This document shows, one piece after another, positions 20,499-31,210 of a stretch of 64,000 nt of DNA. The notes below the pieces were generated by a model. The model saw only the letters and a list, made by a program, of their open reading frames with translations, did not search any database and was not told the DNA's origin. Each line of letters opens with the position of its first letter. Position 1 is the first letter of the stretch. The translations under genes were made by a program, and so were the position numbers. This stretch comes from an uncultured Candidatus Hydrogenedens sp. (lineage in GTDB: Bacteria; Desulfobacterota_D; UBA1144), in contig CACLTT010000003.1 in the NCBI GenBank assembly GCA_902609885.1, positions 72,809 through 136,808 on the forward strand, read 5' to 3'.

Positions 20499-22578
20499 TG
20501 TTCTCGTCTAAAGCTTCTTTTCTACTTAATCTAATTTTACCATCTCTCTCTTTTGAAATACATTTAACAAGAACCTCATCGCCTTCATTTAAAATATCTG
20601 TTACTTGCTTTACTCTTTCCTTGGCTAATTCCGAAATATGAATTAAACCATCCAGTGTTGGGCTTAATCCTACAATTGCACCGAAATCAAGAATTCTCTT
20701 TACTGTACCAACATAAAATTTATCTACTTCAATTTCTCGAACAATATAAGCGATATCTCTTAAAGCATTTTTACAATTTTCTTCATTCAAAGATATAACA
20801 TTTAGTCTACCAGTATCATCAACATCAATTTTGACATCATTATCTTCGGTTAACTTTCTTATGTTTTTTCCGCCTGAACCAATGATATCTTTTATTTTAC
20901 TAGGATCAATTTGAATAGTAGTAATTCTAGGCGCGTATGGGGAAATTTCATCTTTTTTTACCTCAATTGTTTTCGCCATCTCTGATAAAATATGAAGCCT
21001 ACCCTCTCTAGCTTGAGTCATTGCGGAAGTAAATAATTCTTTACTAATTCCCTTTATTTTAATGTCCATTTGGAGTGCGGTTATACCATCTGAAGTCCCA
21101 CAAACTTTAAAATCCATATCTCCCAGATGATCTTCATCACCAAGGATATCGGACAATATTACCGATTTTTCTTCATCTTTTATTAATCCCATGGCAATTC
21201 CAGCAACAGGCGCCTTAACAGGTACACCAGCATCCATAAGAGATAAAGATGAGCCACAGACTGTTGCCATAGATGAGGAGCCATTAGATTCAAGAATGTC
21301 TGAAACAATTCTTATGGTATATGGGAAATCATCAAGGCTGGGTAAAATAGCCTCAACAGCCCTTTTAGCTAGCTCTCCATGACCAATCTCTCTTCTTCCA
21401 GTGCCTAGTCTAAATGAAACTTCCCCTACACTGAAAGGAGGAAAATTATAATGAAGCATAAAAGGTCTTTTATCTTCACCCATTAAAGTATCAACTCTTT
21501 GCTGGTCTTCCTTGCTTCCTAGGGTGCAAGCAACCAATGCTTGCGTTTCACCTCGTGTAAATACAGCTGAGCCATGGGCTCTAGGTAATAATTTAATTTC
21601 AGATGAAATTGGTCTAATTTGGTCGAAAGCTCTTCCATCAATTCTAACTTTATCATCAAACATCATATTTCTAACATAACTTTTCTTTAATGAGTCAAAA
21701 ATTTCTTTGAATTCTTTCTCATTGAAATCATCCTCAATTGATAGCTCATCAAAAGCTTTTTGATAAGCTTCACTAGATTTAGAACTTCTTTCTTGTTTAA
21801 GCTTAACCCTTATTGCCTCACTAAGTTCAGAGGAAATAGACTTAACAATCTTTTCTTCTAAATCTTTATCTTTTTCTTTGACCGTAAATTCTCTCTTTAT
21901 AATTTCATCAGTGACAAGCTGATTTTGTAAATTTATAATTTCCTTAATTTTATCATGACCAAACATTAGTGCTGCTAAAACTTCATCTTCTGGGACTACA
22001 TTGGCACCACCTTCTACCATCATGATAGCATCTGAGCTTCCAGCAATAATGAAATTTAGATCTGCTTTTTCAATTTCTTCATAGGATGGATTACAAATTA
22101 AGTCTTTATCAACTCTAACAACCCTAACCCCAGCCAATGGCCCATCAAAAGGTACATCTGATACAGTTAAAGCAGCAGATGCAGCAGTAATTGCTAAAAC
22201 ATCAGGTGGATTTATATCATCTGCAGAGTAGACAGTAATGATAATTTGAGTATTAAAATTATATCCCTTTGGAAATAATGGTCTTAATGGTCGATCAATC
22301 AGTCTTGATATTAAAGTTTCAGACTCGGTAGGTCTTCCTTCTCTTTTAAAATAGCCACCAGGTATTTTACCAGCAGCAAATGCTTTTTCTTGATAATTGA
22401 CAGTTAACGGAAGAAAATTATCATCGACAGGTTCTATAGCGCTTACAACAGTAGCCAAAACTTGAGTTTCGCCAAGCTGTGCAAAAATCGAACCATTAGC
22501 TTGTTTTGCAAGTTTTCCTGTCTCTAATGAAAAATCCTTACCTTCAATTACTTCTGTTACTTTTTTATATGAAATCAT
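20476..22578 (-). CDS. pnp: Polyribonucleotide nucleotidyltransferase (PNPase)
   Basis: Phosphorolytic 3'-5' exoribonuclease of the RNA degradosome, 700 aa, full length. Two RNase PH domains occupy about 1-230 and 310-550, including FFKREGRPTESE-type and FPPFSVGEV stretches and the catalytic region DILGDEDHLGDMDFK. The KH domain follows (IKDIIGSGGKNIRKL, about 560) and an S1 domain ends the protein (GTVKRILDFGAIVGL). It lies six bases after rpsO, the conserved rpsO-pnp order, in which PNPase commonly controls its own messenger. Confidence 0.98.
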   Translation of the reverse strand: MISYKKVTEVIEGKDFSLETGKLAKQANGSIFAQLGETQVLATVVSAIEPVDDNFLPLTVNYQEKAFAAGKIPGGYFKREGRPTESETLISRLIDRPLRPLFPKGYNFNTQIIITVYSADDINPPDVLAITAASAALTVSDVPFDGPLAGVRVVRVDKDLICNPSYEEIEKADLNFIIAGSSDAIMMVEGGANVVPEDEVLAALMFGHDKIKEIINLQNQLVTDEIIKREFTVKEKDKDLEEKIVKSISSELSEAIRVKLKQERSSKSSEAYQKAFDELSIEDDFNEKEFKEIFDSLKKSYVRNMMFDDKVRIDGRAFDQIRPISSEIKLLPRAHGSAVFTRGETQALVACTLGSKEDQQRVDTLMGEDKRPFMLHYNFPPFSVGEVSFRLGTGRREIGHGELAKRAVEAILPSLDDFPYTIRIVSDILESNGSSSMATVCGSSLSLMDAGVPVKAPVAGIAMGLIKDEEKSVILSDILGDEDHLGDMDFKVCGTSDGITALQMDIKIKGISKELFTSAMTQAREGRLHILSEMAKTIEVKKDEISPYAPRITTIQIDPSKIKDIIGSGGKNIRKLTEDNDVKIDVDDTGRLNVISLNEENCKNALRDIAYIVREIEVDKFYVGTVKRILDFGAIVGLSPTLDGLIHISELAKERVKQVTDILNEGDEVLVKCISKERDGKIRLSRKEALDENIDNYREI

Positions 22579-22584
22579 TTAATT

Positions 22585-22845
22585 TTACTTTCTTAATCCA
22601 AGTTTAGATAAAATTTCTGAATAAATTTCTATATTTTTCTTTTTTATATAACTTAAAAGTTTTCGTCTTCTTTCAATCATTAACAAAAGACCGCGCCTTG
22701 AAGAAGTATCTTTTTTAAACTTTTGAACATGTTTTGTTAATAATTCTATTTTTTTTGTAAGAATAGCAATTTGCACTTTACTAGAACCTGTATCATTTGG
22801 TTTATCCGAAAACTCATTAATAATTTCTTGTTTGTTTATATTCAA
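22585..22845 (-). CDS. rpsO: 30S ribosomal protein S15
   Basis: Primary 16S rRNA-binding protein S15, 86 aa. The conserved DTGSSKVQIAILTKKI and the C-terminal RRGLLLMIERRRKLLSYIKK are present, and length is normal. It lies between truB and pnp as in most bacteria. The 73-base gap upstream could carry its own promoter or an autoregulatory mRNA structure, but I could not identify a clear one. Confidence 0.98.
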   Translation of the reverse strand: MNINKQEIINEFSDKPNDTGSSKVQIAILTKKIELLTKHVQKFKKDTSSRRGLLLMIERRRKLLSYIKKKNIEIYSEILSKLGLRK

Positions 22846-22918
22846 ATTTAAAATCCTTAAAATTTATAGCTTAATAATTAATGATTAATAGCAAAAAATC
22901 AAGTTTATAATTGAATAT

Positions 22919-23842
22919 TTAAAGTATTTCAATATGAGAGTAGTTATACTTTCCACTCGCTGAAAAAAAACTCGTCATTAATAATCTTTCATCACCTGAC
23001 TCTGAAAGAACTATATTCAATATCTTTTTTTCAACTCCAGAAGCAAGACTGATAATCTTATTATAAAAACTTTCAGAAATTAATCGAATATCTATTCTTT
23101 TATAGTTATTTGAACTCAATATATCATTCAATATCTTGCAATTTATGCTTATTGTGTTGAATAATTTATGAATATCATAATAAAAATTATCTTTGTTATT
23201 TATATCATACATGCTAACTGATTCATCAATTTGGAAAGGCCCGCTCCTAATCCTCTCTAATTCGCTTAGAGTTGTGCAAACACCTAACTCTAACCCTATA
23301 GATTCAACCAAAGATCTTATGTATGTACCTTTGGAACATTCAACCATTAATTCAAATGAACTATTATTAACATTGCTTATGATTATGTTTTTGATAATTG
23401 ATTTAATTTTCCTAACTTTAAAGTTCTGTTTTTTTCTTGCCAAAGAATAATATCTTTCGCCTTTAAACTTCTTAGCAGAAAATCTAGGTGGATAATATTC
23501 AAATTCTCCTATAAAAGTTTTAATAGCTTTTCTGATTTTGCTCTCATTTAAACAATTCAATTTATTTATCGAATCATAAGAAACAACATTACCACAAATA
23601 TCTAAAGTATCGGTTTTAAATCCTAATAAAGCTTTTAATCTATATATCTTTAAATCATCATCTAAATGCTTTATAAGTTTTGTCATATTGTTTGTGAAAA
23701 TAGGCAATACTCCTTTCGCTAGTGGATCTAGTGTTCCTGAAAACCCAGCCTTTTTAACATGTAAAATTTTTTTAATTTTCTGCAATTGATTATTGGATGA
23801 AGTTCCTTTAGATTTATTTAATATTATAATTTTATTTCTCAT
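22919..23842 (-). CDS. truB: tRNA pseudouridine(55) synthase
   Basis: Makes pseudouridine 55 in the T-loop of tRNAs. The 307-aa protein has the catalytic aspartate in AGFSGTLDPLAKGVLPI, preceded by the family opening NKSKGTSSNNQ, and RFSAKKFKGERYYSLAR plus CSKGTYIRSL further on. The C-terminal part after about residue 230 is poorly conserved. The start overlaps the end of the DHH phosphoesterase gene by 11 bases, indicating translational coupling in the rimP-nusA-infB operon. Confidence 0.95.
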   Translation of the reverse strand: MRNKIIILNKSKGTSSNNQLQKIKKILHVKKAGFSGTLDPLAKGVLPIFTNNMTKLIKHLDDDLKIYRLKALLGFKTDTLDICGNVVSYDSINKLNCLNESKIRKAIKTFIGEFEYYPPRFSAKKFKGERYYSLARKKQNFKVRKIKSIIKNIIISNVNNSSFELMVECSKGTYIRSLVESIGLELGVCTTLSELERIRSGPFQIDESVSMYDINNKDNFYYDIHKLFNTISINCKILNDILSSNNYKRIDIRLISESFYNKIISLASGVEKKILNIVLSESGDERLLMTSFFSASGKYNYSHIEIL

Positions 23843-24803
23843 TTATAATTTTATTATTCAGATCTTTTCTCAAATCTTCAATTTCACCAGAATATTTAAA
23901 CCCCGCAGCGTTTTTATGACCTCCACCACCAAATATATTTGCAAGTTTCGATAAATCAATATAACCATTTGATCTAAGACTAACTTTCCAAGATTTGTCA
24001 TCAATTTCTCTTACAAAAACACCAATCATTACTTCCATATGATGAAGAAAATAATTTGCCATTCCTTCCGAATCTTCTTTTGTAGTATTTGTTTCTTCAT
24101 AGTCTTGAAGTGTACAATAGCTGAAGCCGGTCTTAGAATTATTATCAAATAAAAAATTTGATAAAATTTTCTTTTCGAGATTTATTCTTTTTATTGATTT
24201 ATCATTATAAATTGAAGAGTTTATTAGACTTAGGTCTGCTCCAAAATCTAATAATTTTGAAGCGATGTCAAGTGATTGAGAATTAGTGTTGGAATTTTTA
24301 AATGACGATGTATCGGTAATTATTCCAGTTAACAAATTAGTAGCTAGTTCTTTATCCATATCAATTTGCATATGATCAATAATTTTAAATATCAAAATAG
24401 CAGTAGCAGAGCATGAAGTTTCAATAAATGCATTTTTTGAATCAATTTTTGGATTTTGATGATGATCTATAACCATAATATTATTTTTGAAGCTAAGCAT
24501 ATATTTTTCTATTTCTGAACCAGCCCTTTCAAAATCATTAAGATCAACAAAAATAATCAGATCTATATCATTAGGAATTTTAGATAAACAATCAATTAAA
24601 TTTGAACATTTAATAAAAGATAAATAATCTGGAATTTTGTCTCTGTTATATACATAGCAATTTTTTTTAAGTTTATTTAGGGCCTTATATAAACCAATAC
24701 TTGAGCCTAAAGCATCGCCATCCGGATCATAATGAGAAACTATCAAAATATTATGTGAATTTAAAATAAGACTTGATATCTTCTCTAAGTTAAAAATTGA
24801 CAT
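23832..24803 (-). CDS. nrnA: DHH family phosphoesterase (NrnA-like oligoribonuclease/pAp phosphatase)
   Basis: Bifunctional nanoRNase/pAp phosphatase family, 323 aa. Metal-binding motifs are SHYDPDGDALGSS, FVDLNDFERAG, the DHH triad in VIDHHQNPK, and the DHHA1 motif GGGGHKNAAGF near the end. It occupies the place between infB and truB that a DHH gene holds in Firmicutes, Bacteroidetes and deltaproteobacteria but not in enteric gammaproteobacteria. Its ATG overlaps truB's neighbour arrangement tightly: the infB stop and this start share TAATG. The ribosome maturation gene rbfA that often sits here is absent. Confidence 0.9.
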   Translation of the reverse strand: MSIFNLEKISSLILNSHNILIVSHYDPDGDALGSSIGLYKALNKLKKNCYVYNRDKIPDYLSFIKCSNLIDCLSKIPNDIDLIIFVDLNDFERAGSEIEKYMLSFKNNIMVIDHHQNPKIDSKNAFIETSCSATAILIFKIIDHMQIDMDKELATNLLTGIITDTSSFKNSNTNSQSLDIASKLLDFGADLSLINSSIYNDKSIKRINLEKKILSNFLFDNNSKTGFSYCTLQDYEETNTTKEDSEGMANYFLHHMEVMIGVFVREIDDKSWKVSLRSNGYIDLSKLANIFGGGGHKNAAGFKYSGEIEDLRKDLNNKIINEK

Positions 24804-27364
24804 TATATAGTTTGAGCAATTTTATCATGTGTAAATATTTCAAGGATATCACCTTGTTTTATATCTAAAGATTCATCAACTCCAATTCCACATTCGAAGC
24901 CAGAGGTAACCTCTTTGACATCATCTTTAAATCTCTTCAATGAATCTAAGGGTCCCTCATTAATAACTTGATTATCTCTCATGACTCTAAACTTATGCCC
25001 TCTAATTGCCTTACCGTCCTGAATATAACAACCGGCAATTTTTCCTTTTTTTGTTAGGTTAAAAACCTCTTTAATTTCTGCATGACCAACAATCCTTTCC
25101 TCTAAAATAGGATCTAACAAACCTTCTAATAATTCTTTTATACGATCTAAAATCTCATAAATTATTTCGTAGGTTTCACATCTTACACCTGATTTTTCTA
25201 ATAATTTTTTAACATCATTTTCTATATTTGTTGAAAAACCAAGAATTATTGATCCTGTTGATTCTGCTAACATATGATCAGACTCATTTATTGATCCTAC
25301 TGCAGAATGAACTATCTTAGATTTACATTTATCTGATTCGAAATTATTTAATGCTGATATTAATGCATCAAGTGATCCTTGAGTATCAGCCTTAACAATT
25401 ACAGGTAACTCTTTAATTTGCCCTAATAACACTTCAGAATTAATGAAGTCTAAGCCAACTGTATGAGATCTAAAAGACTCTTCCTCTTTAATTGCATTCA
25501 ATCTGTTTCTAATAACCTCTTTAGCTACTTTATCATTTTTAACAATGTTGAAGGGTAACCCGGCATCAGGGACACCGTCTAAACCTAAAATTTCAATTGG
25601 CAATGAAGGTCCTGAATTTTTTACTTGAATACCTATATCATCTACTACTGCTCTAACCTTTCCGGAGTTTGTTCCACAAATTATAAAATCACCCCTTTTG
25701 ATTTCTCCCTCTTTTGGAATTAAGGTTGCTACAACACCCCTGCCCTTATCCAGATAAGATTCTAATACAAAACCATTTGCAGGAACTTTATCATTAGCTT
25801 TAAGTTCTAATAAATCTGATTGGATAGATATCAATTCCAACAATTCATCAATTCCAGTACCCTCTAAAGCAGAAACGGATACACATGAAGTATTTCCTCC
25901 CCAATCATCTGGCGTTAATTCATTCTCAGAAAGCTGAGATTTAATATTTTCAATATTTGCATCAGGTTTATCAATTTTATTTATTGCAACAATAATTGGA
26001 ACATTTGCTGATTTTGCATGGTTAATTGCTTCTACTGTCTGAGGCATTATTCCATCATCAGCTGCAACAACTAAAATTACTATATCTGTTAAACTAGCAC
26101 CTCTAGATCTCATAGCAGAAAATGCAGCATGTCCAGGAGTATCAATAAAAACTATTTTTTTATTTTTAAAATCAAAACTATAAGCTCCAATGGATTGAGT
26201 TATTCCACCATGCTCACTATTAGCAACTTTTGCTTTTCGAATATAGTCAAGAAGTGAAGTTTTTCCATGATCAACATGGCCCATAACAGTAATAATGGGA
26301 GGTCTAGACTTAACATCGTTAACATTAAAATTGACTCCCTTGTTAATAAATTCTTTTTCATTAAAAGTATCAACATCAACATCGTAATCAAACTCAGAAG
26401 CTATTATTGTAGCATCATCAGAATCTATCTCATCTTTGAAAGTTAAACTTAACCCTAAATCTGAGGCTTTTTTGATTACTTCGTTAATTTTGACATTCAT
26501 TTTATTAGCAAGGAGTGTGATGAGAATTTTTTCTTGTATCTTAATTTTTTTTGTTTTCTTTTTATCATCTTTTGAATCATCATTTGTCAATTCACCATTT
26601 GTATCAGTATCTTTTACATTGTCTTTTTGTTTAATCTTTTTTGGATAGTTATTTGAAACAAGGAATTCTTTTCTTGCACCGGGTAGCTTAGCCTTTACAG
26701 CACTTCTTAAAGCATCTAGCGCATCCTCATCAATAATTTCTGCATTAGTAGGTTTAACTTTTACCTTCTTTTTTTGCTTATTGGCATCCTTATCTTGTGA
26801 TGATGTATCTTTCTTCTTTTTTTGATCATTATCCAAGGGTGGTGCACTTAATTCGTTAGGTGTAAAATTTTTATTTAATAAATTCTCTTTATCATCTTTT
26901 TTTTCTTTAAATTTATTATTTGTTTTTGGTTTTTTAGAAGGTTCACTGGTATTATCCAAAGTTCTAATAACTTTCCTATTTGTTGTCTCAACGACTTGTG
27001 TTTTAGCAGCAAGTTTTTCTTTTAAAGTTGATGAATCATCCTTATTCTTATCCAATACATTTTCTGAATCTAAAGTTTTAGCTTTGGAATCTTGTACTTT
27101 GTTTTCAGTTTTTTTAGGGGGCTCTTTCTTTTTTCTGCGAATTGTTACTTTGGAACCTGACCTCTTAATTATATCGTTTTCATCTTTGGGTTTATTTAAA
27201 ATAGGTTCTCCAACCAAAGCTATCTGGATTTTTTTAGCATCATCTAAAGAAATTGAACTAGATTGTGTTCTAGCAATAATTGATAATTCTTTGCATTTAG
27301 AAAGTATGTCTTTTACCTCTAAAGACATTTGATCAGACAATTCTTTAATTTTTATTTTACTCAT
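24803..27364 (-). CDS. infB: Translation initiation factor IF-2
   Basis: GTPase that places initiator tRNA on the ribosome, 853 aa. An N-terminal IF2_N helix domain (about 1-50) is followed by a long Lys/Asp/Asn-rich linker (about 55-230) and a second IF2_N-like module. The GTPase domain has [30 protein letters not shown] and [11 protein letters not shown], and beta-barrel domains II-IV complete the factor. It overlaps nusA by ATGA and the downstream DHH gene by one base. The linker is unusually low in complexity. Confidence 0.98.
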   Translation of the reverse strand: MSKIKIKELSDQMSLEVKDILSKCKELSIIARTQSSSISLDDAKKIQIALVGEPILNKPKDENDIIKRSGSKVTIRRKKKEPPKKTENKVQDSKAKTLDSENVLDKNKDDSSTLKEKLAAKTQVVETTNRKVIRTLDNTSEPSKKPKTNNKFKEKKDDKENLLNKNFTPNELSAPPLDNDQKKKKDTSSQDKDANKQKKKVKVKPTNAEIIDEDALDALRSAVKAKLPGARKEFLVSNNYPKKIKQKDNVKDTDTNGELTNDDSKDDKKKTKKIKIQEKILITLLANKMNVKINEVIKKASDLGLSLTFKDEIDSDDATIIASEFDYDVDVDTFNEKEFINKGVNFNVNDVKSRPPIITVMGHVDHGKTSLLDYIRKAKVANSEHGGITQSIGAYSFDFKNKKIVFIDTPGHAAFSAMRSRGASLTDIVILVVAADDGIMPQTVEAINHAKSANVPIIVAINKIDKPDANIENIKSQLSENELTPDDWGGNTSCVSVSALEGTGIDELLELISIQSDLLELKANDKVPANGFVLESYLDKGRGVVATLIPKEGEIKRGDFIICGTNSGKVRAVVDDIGIQVKNSGPSLPIEILGLDGVPDAGLPFNIVKNDKVAKEVIRNRLNAIKEEESFRSHTVGLDFINSEVLLGQIKELPVIVKADTQGSLDALISALNNFESDKCKSKIVHSAVGSINESDHMLAESTGSIILGFSTNIENDVKKLLEKSGVRCETYEIIYEILDRIKELLEGLLDPILEERIVGHAEIKEVFNLTKKGKIAGCYIQDGKAIRGHKFRVMRDNQVINEGPLDSLKRFKDDVKEVTSGFECGIGVDESLDIKQGDILEIFTHDKIAQTI

Positions 27365-28680
27365 GAAAGTTTTTCTTCAGAATCCTCCTCGATATTATCT
27401 TCACCATCATCAACCTCAATATTTCTTAATCTGTCTTTCAAAGCATTTCTTGCAGCTAGCTGAATTTTGCTAATGTCTTCTTCATTTGTGATGCCTGAAG
27501 ACTTAGAAATTGAATCACTCTCACCAAATGCAATATCTTCAAGAGTATGGTATCCACCCGCAAATAGTAAATTTGCATTAACTTCTGAGATATTAGGTAG
27601 TGTGAGAAGAAGTTTGACTACTGATTGCTGCTCTTCTTTTAGTTGTATATCTGTTTTTACAGTTATTTCCCATTGTGTTAATTCTGAAGCCAATCTAACA
27701 TTTTGACCTCTTCTTCCAATACAAAGTGAATACTGATCTTCATCAACTATAACTTCCATAATTTTTGATGATTCATCTAATATGACTTTATTTACTCTGG
27801 CTGGTGAAAGTGCATTACATGAAAATCTCGCGGGATCCGGGGACCAAGGAACAATATCAATCTTTTCACCTTTTAATTCTTGTATTATATTTTGAACTCT
27901 GGAGCCTCGCATTCCAACACATGCTCCTACAGCATCTATGTCTGAGTCTGCTGAACTTACTGCAATTTTAGTTCTACCACCAGGATCTCTTGATATCCCC
28001 ATTATCTCTACTATTCCTTCATTGATTTCAGGGACCTCTGACTTAAAAAGAGAGTCGACAAAATTTTTATGAGCTCTGGATAAAATTAATTGGGTACCTC
28101 TTTTATCCTCTTCAATTCTGAGTAAAACGGCTCTTAGCCTATCTTTAGGTTGAAAATACTCTCTAGGAACTTGTTCATCGTAGGGAATAATTGCCTCAGT
28201 TCTACCAATATCTACAATAATTGCACCTCGTACGATTCTCCTTACTATCCCATTTACTAATTCACCTTGTCTTGTTTTAAATTCTTCAAAAATGACTTTT
28301 GCTTCTGCCTCTTTAATTTTTTGTATAATTTTTTGGCGGGCATTTTGAATAGCAATTCTAGAGTACTTTGGGCTAAGTTTTATACCAATTTCTTCATCAA
28401 TTTGAACATCTGGATCAAATTCTTTAGCCTCTGACAAAGATATTTCCATATCTTCATCAAAAACCTCTTCCACTACTTTCTTGAATTCAAATAATTCAAT
28501 CTCATTAAATTCATTGAATTGGCATTCTAAATCTTTATAAGAAGGGTCAGTTTTCATTAATTTGTGGGCAGCTGCAACTACCGATTCATTAACAGCCTCG
28601 AGAATGGTCTCTTTTTCTATACCTTTATCTTTTGATACAGAATCTATAACTCTTGCCAGTTCGTTAAACTCATTTACCAT
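27361..28680 (-). CDS. nusA: Transcription termination/antitermination factor NusA
   Basis: RNA polymerase-binding factor for pausing, termination and antitermination, 439 aa. Domain order is the N-terminal polymerase-binding domain (1-about 125), S1 (GIVRRIVRGAIIVDIG), KH1 (GACVGMRGSRVQNIIQELKG) and KH2 (LCIGRRGQNVRLAS), then a short helix-hairpin-helix-like region with an acidic end. The two extra C-terminal acidic repeats of enteric NusA are not present. It follows rimP and is coupled to infB by a four-base overlap. Confidence 0.97.
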   Translation of the reverse strand: MVNEFNELARVIDSVSKDKGIEKETILEAVNESVVAAAHKLMKTDPSYKDLECQFNEFNEIELFEFKKVVEEVFDEDMEISLSEAKEFDPDVQIDEEIGIKLSPKYSRIAIQNARQKIIQKIKEAEAKVIFEEFKTRQGELVNGIVRRIVRGAIIVDIGRTEAIIPYDEQVPREYFQPKDRLRAVLLRIEEDKRGTQLILSRAHKNFVDSLFKSEVPEINEGIVEIMGISRDPGGRTKIAVSSADSDIDAVGACVGMRGSRVQNIIQELKGEKIDIVPWSPDPARFSCNALSPARVNKVILDESSKIMEVIVDEDQYSLCIGRRGQNVRLASELTQWEITVKTDIQLKEEQQSVVKLLLTLPNISEVNANLLFAGGYHTLEDIAFGESDSISKSSGITNEEDISKIQLAARNALKDRLRNIEVDDGEDNIEEDSEEKLS

Positions 28681-28689
28681 AATATTCCT

Positions 28690-29142
28690 CTATATATTTA
28701 AATTTGCTTTTTCTATATCTGAAAAATTAATTTCATATAATTTTCCACTGTCATTAATTTTTATAAAATTATTTTCGATATCTTCTATCTCGCCAACAAA
28801 GATATTTTTTTTATTTTCATAAAAAGATGATGAGACTATTTTTATCTTCCTTCCCTTATATCTGTAAAAATCTTCAATTTTTTTTAATGGTCTTTTAGGA
28901 CCAGGAGACGAAACTTCTAAAGTATAGTTATTTGAAAAAAAACTATCAATTTCAGTTTTCTGTTCAATTAGATTATTAACTTTTACACAATCATCAATTG
29001 TAATTTTTCCTAGATTATCAATATAAACAGTCAATTTGTCACCACTTTTTGATCGAGCAATGTCAATTTCAACCAATTCATAGCCAGCACTAATACAAAC
29101 TGAAGAAATAATCTTCTCAAGCTTCAGAAAATCCATAAACAT
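28690..29142 (-). CDS. rimP: Ribosome maturation factor RimP
   Basis: 30S assembly factor, 150 aa, of the YhbC family: N-terminal alpha/beta domain with GYELVEIDIARSKSGDKLTVYID and the family stretch YTLEVSSPGPKRPL, followed by a small beta-barrel. It heads the rimP-nusA-infB operon. The upstream start region has ATTAGGAGTAATG, an AGGAG site close to the ATG. The transcript probably starts after the terminator-like palindrome at 29159-29180. Confidence 0.93.
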   Translation of the reverse strand: MFMDFLKLEKIISSVCISAGYELVEIDIARSKSGDKLTVYIDNLGKITIDDCVKVNNLIEQKTEIDSFFSNNYTLEVSSPGPKRPLKKIEDFYRYKGRKIKIVSSSFYENKKNIFVGEIEDIENNFIKINDSGKLYEINFSDIEKANLNI

Positions 29143-29158
29143 TACTCCTAATAATAAA

Positions 29159-29180
29159 GAAGCGGGGCATGCCCCGCTTC
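29159..29180 (-). terminator. GC-rich perfect palindrome, probable uvrB terminator
   Basis: A 22-base perfect inverted repeat, GAAGCGGGGC / GCCCCGCTTC around an AT centre, lies between the uvrB stop and the rimP start. It is by far the most GC-rich element in this gap. On the minus strand it is followed by TTTATTATT, so it fits an intrinsic terminator for uvrB. It could also end any transcript entering on the plus strand. Either way it separates uvrB from the rimP operon. Confidence 0.8.
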
Positions 29181-29212
29181 ATAATTAGTAGAATAATAAC
29201 ATTTGTTTATTA

Positions 29213-31210
29213 CTAATCAATCTTAGAAATAAAAGATAATTCTAGTTTTTTTAATTTTTTAATTTTATCTCTAATCATTGCAGCTTGCTCAAATTTTAAA
29301 TTTTCAGATAAATTTTTCATTTCTACTCTGAGCTCATCTACTTTATCAGGTATCTCATGCGGTTGGATTTTAAGTTCATCAAGAAAAGTATCATAGTCAG
29401 TATCTATCTTATAAATATTATTCATATTTAAATCAACTTTTTTAACAATAGATTTTGGCTTTATATTATTATCTTTATTAAATTTAAGTTGAATATTTCT
29501 CCTTCTATTACTTTCACTTATTGCACTTTGCATTGACTTAGTAATTTGATCAGCATACATAATTACTCTTCCTTCAACATTCCTTGCAGCACGTCCAAAT
29601 ATTTGAATTAAAGATGATTCAGATCTCAGATATCCTTCTTTATCTGCATCTAATATAGCTACTAACGCTACCTCAGGTAAATCAAGGCCTTCTCGAAGAA
29701 GGTTGATCCCAATTAATACGTCAAACTTATCCGCCCTAAAATTTTTAATAATTTCTACTCTCTCTAAAGTCTTAATCTCAGAATGCATGTATTCAACTCT
29801 TAAATCTTTCTCTTTATAAAACTCTGTAAGCTCTTCAGCCATTCTTTTCGTTAGTGTAGTAACTAAAACTTTATTTCCATTTTTAATAGTTTTATTAATT
29901 TCACCAAATAAATGATCAACCTGATTTTTCGAGGGCATTATTTCAATTGTGGGGTCTACTAATCCAGTGGGTCTTATTATCTGTTCTATAATCTCATTAT
30001 TTGATTTTTCTAATTCATATTTTGAAGGTGTAGCAGAAACATAAATCACTTGACTAATTTTATCTTCAAATTCATTAATATTAAGTGGTCGGTTATCAAG
30101 AGCTGAAGGCAGCCTAAATCCATGATCAACTAGTGTTTGCTTTCGAGATCTATCACCCTCATACATCCCTCTTATTTGTGGAATTGTTTGGTGACTTTCA
30201 TCAATTATCATTAGAAAATCTTTAGGAAAATAATCAATTAAAGTATTTGGGGGTTGGCCGGGTGTCCTTTGATCAAGATGCATAGAATAGTTTTCAATTC
30301 CTGGACAAAATCCCATTATCTCCATCAACTCCATATCTCTGATAGTTCTTTCCTCAAGTCTCTTATATTCGTCGAGCTTACCAATTTTTTTTAAAAATTT
30401 TAATTGTTTTTTCAATTCTATTTCAATTGATATGATTGCTTGCTCAGTTGTTTTCTTTTCAACAACATAATGAGAACTAGGAAAAATAACTGATGATTTA
30501 ATTTCATTGATTATATCAGCAGAGTAAAGATCAATTAAAAAAATTTTTTCAATTTTATCATCATTAAATTTAATCTTTAACCCAATATCCTCAAGATTTG
30601 AAGGGAAAATATCTACATAATTTCCAATGGCTCTAAAACTCCCTCTTCGAAGTTCCACTCTAGTTCTTTCATATTGAATTTCTATTAATTTTTTAAGAAA
30701 AGACTCTCTATCAAGGTTGTCACCAACATTAATTTTAATTATCATTTCATAATATTCTTTTGGGGAGCCAATTCCATAAATACATGAAACACTTGATACA
30801 ATTATTACATCTTTTTTATCAAATAAAGCACTAGTGGCTGAATGTCTCAGGCGATCTATATGTTCATTGATTTTTGAATCTTTTGCAATGTAGGTTTTAG
30901 ATGAAGGTATATAAGCTTCGGGTTGATAATAATCATAATAACTAACAAAGTAATGTACTTCATTGTTAGGAAATATCACTTTAAATTCCTCATAAAGTTG
31001 AGCGGCCAGAGTTTTATTATGAGCCATAATCAAAGTTGGCTTTGAAACTTTTTCGATCATATTTGCAATAGTAAATGTTTTACCACTTCCTGTTACACCC
31101 AATAGTGTTTGCGCATCTCTTCCAGAGATTACATTTTTAGATAATCTATCAATTGATTTTGGCTGGTCTCCTTGGGGTTGATATCCCACCTTTATTTTAA
31201 ATTGACTCAT
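29213..31210 (-). CDS. uvrB: Excinuclease ABC subunit B
   Basis: DNA-damage verification helicase of nucleotide excision repair, 665 aa, full length. Visible are Walker A LLGVTGSGKTFTIANMI, the beta-hairpin stretch YDYYQPEAYIPSSKTYI that clamps DNA, the helicase motif DESHQTIPQIRGMY, GINLLREGLDLPEVALVAI, the motif VI region FGRAARNVEGRVIMYAD, and a C-terminal UVR domain (MIRDKIKKLKKLE). It is divergent from cobA-hemD. Together with the two photolyases it indicates active repair of UV damage. Confidence 0.98.
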   Translation of the reverse strand: MSQFKIKVGYQPQGDQPKSIDRLSKNVISGRDAQTLLGVTGSGKTFTIANMIEKVSKPTLIMAHNKTLAAQLYEEFKVIFPNNEVHYFVSYYDYYQPEAYIPSSKTYIAKDSKINEHIDRLRHSATSALFDKKDVIIVSSVSCIYGIGSPKEYYEMIIKINVGDNLDRESFLKKLIEIQYERTRVELRRGSFRAIGNYVDIFPSNLEDIGLKIKFNDDKIEKIFLIDLYSADIINEIKSSVIFPSSHYVVEKKTTEQAIISIEIELKKQLKFLKKIGKLDEYKRLEERTIRDMELMEIMGFCPGIENYSMHLDQRTPGQPPNTLIDYFPKDFLMIIDESHQTIPQIRGMYEGDRSRKQTLVDHGFRLPSALDNRPLNINEFEDKISQVIYVSATPSKYELEKSNNEIIEQIIRPTGLVDPTIEIMPSKNQVDHLFGEINKTIKNGNKVLVTTLTKRMAEELTEFYKEKDLRVEYMHSEIKTLERVEIIKNFRADKFDVLIGINLLREGLDLPEVALVAILDADKEGYLRSESSLIQIFGRAARNVEGRVIMYADQITKSMQSAISESNRRRNIQLKFNKDNNIKPKSIVKKVDLNMNNIYKIDTDYDTFLDELKIQPHEIPDKVDELRVEMKNLSENLKFEQAAMIRDKIKKLKKLELSFISKID

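Noticed and set aside
24803-27364. infB Lys/Asp-rich linker as a sign of frameshift or misassembly
   Set aside because: IF-2 linkers are naturally variable and charged; the frame is open throughout and both flanking domains are in the same frame.
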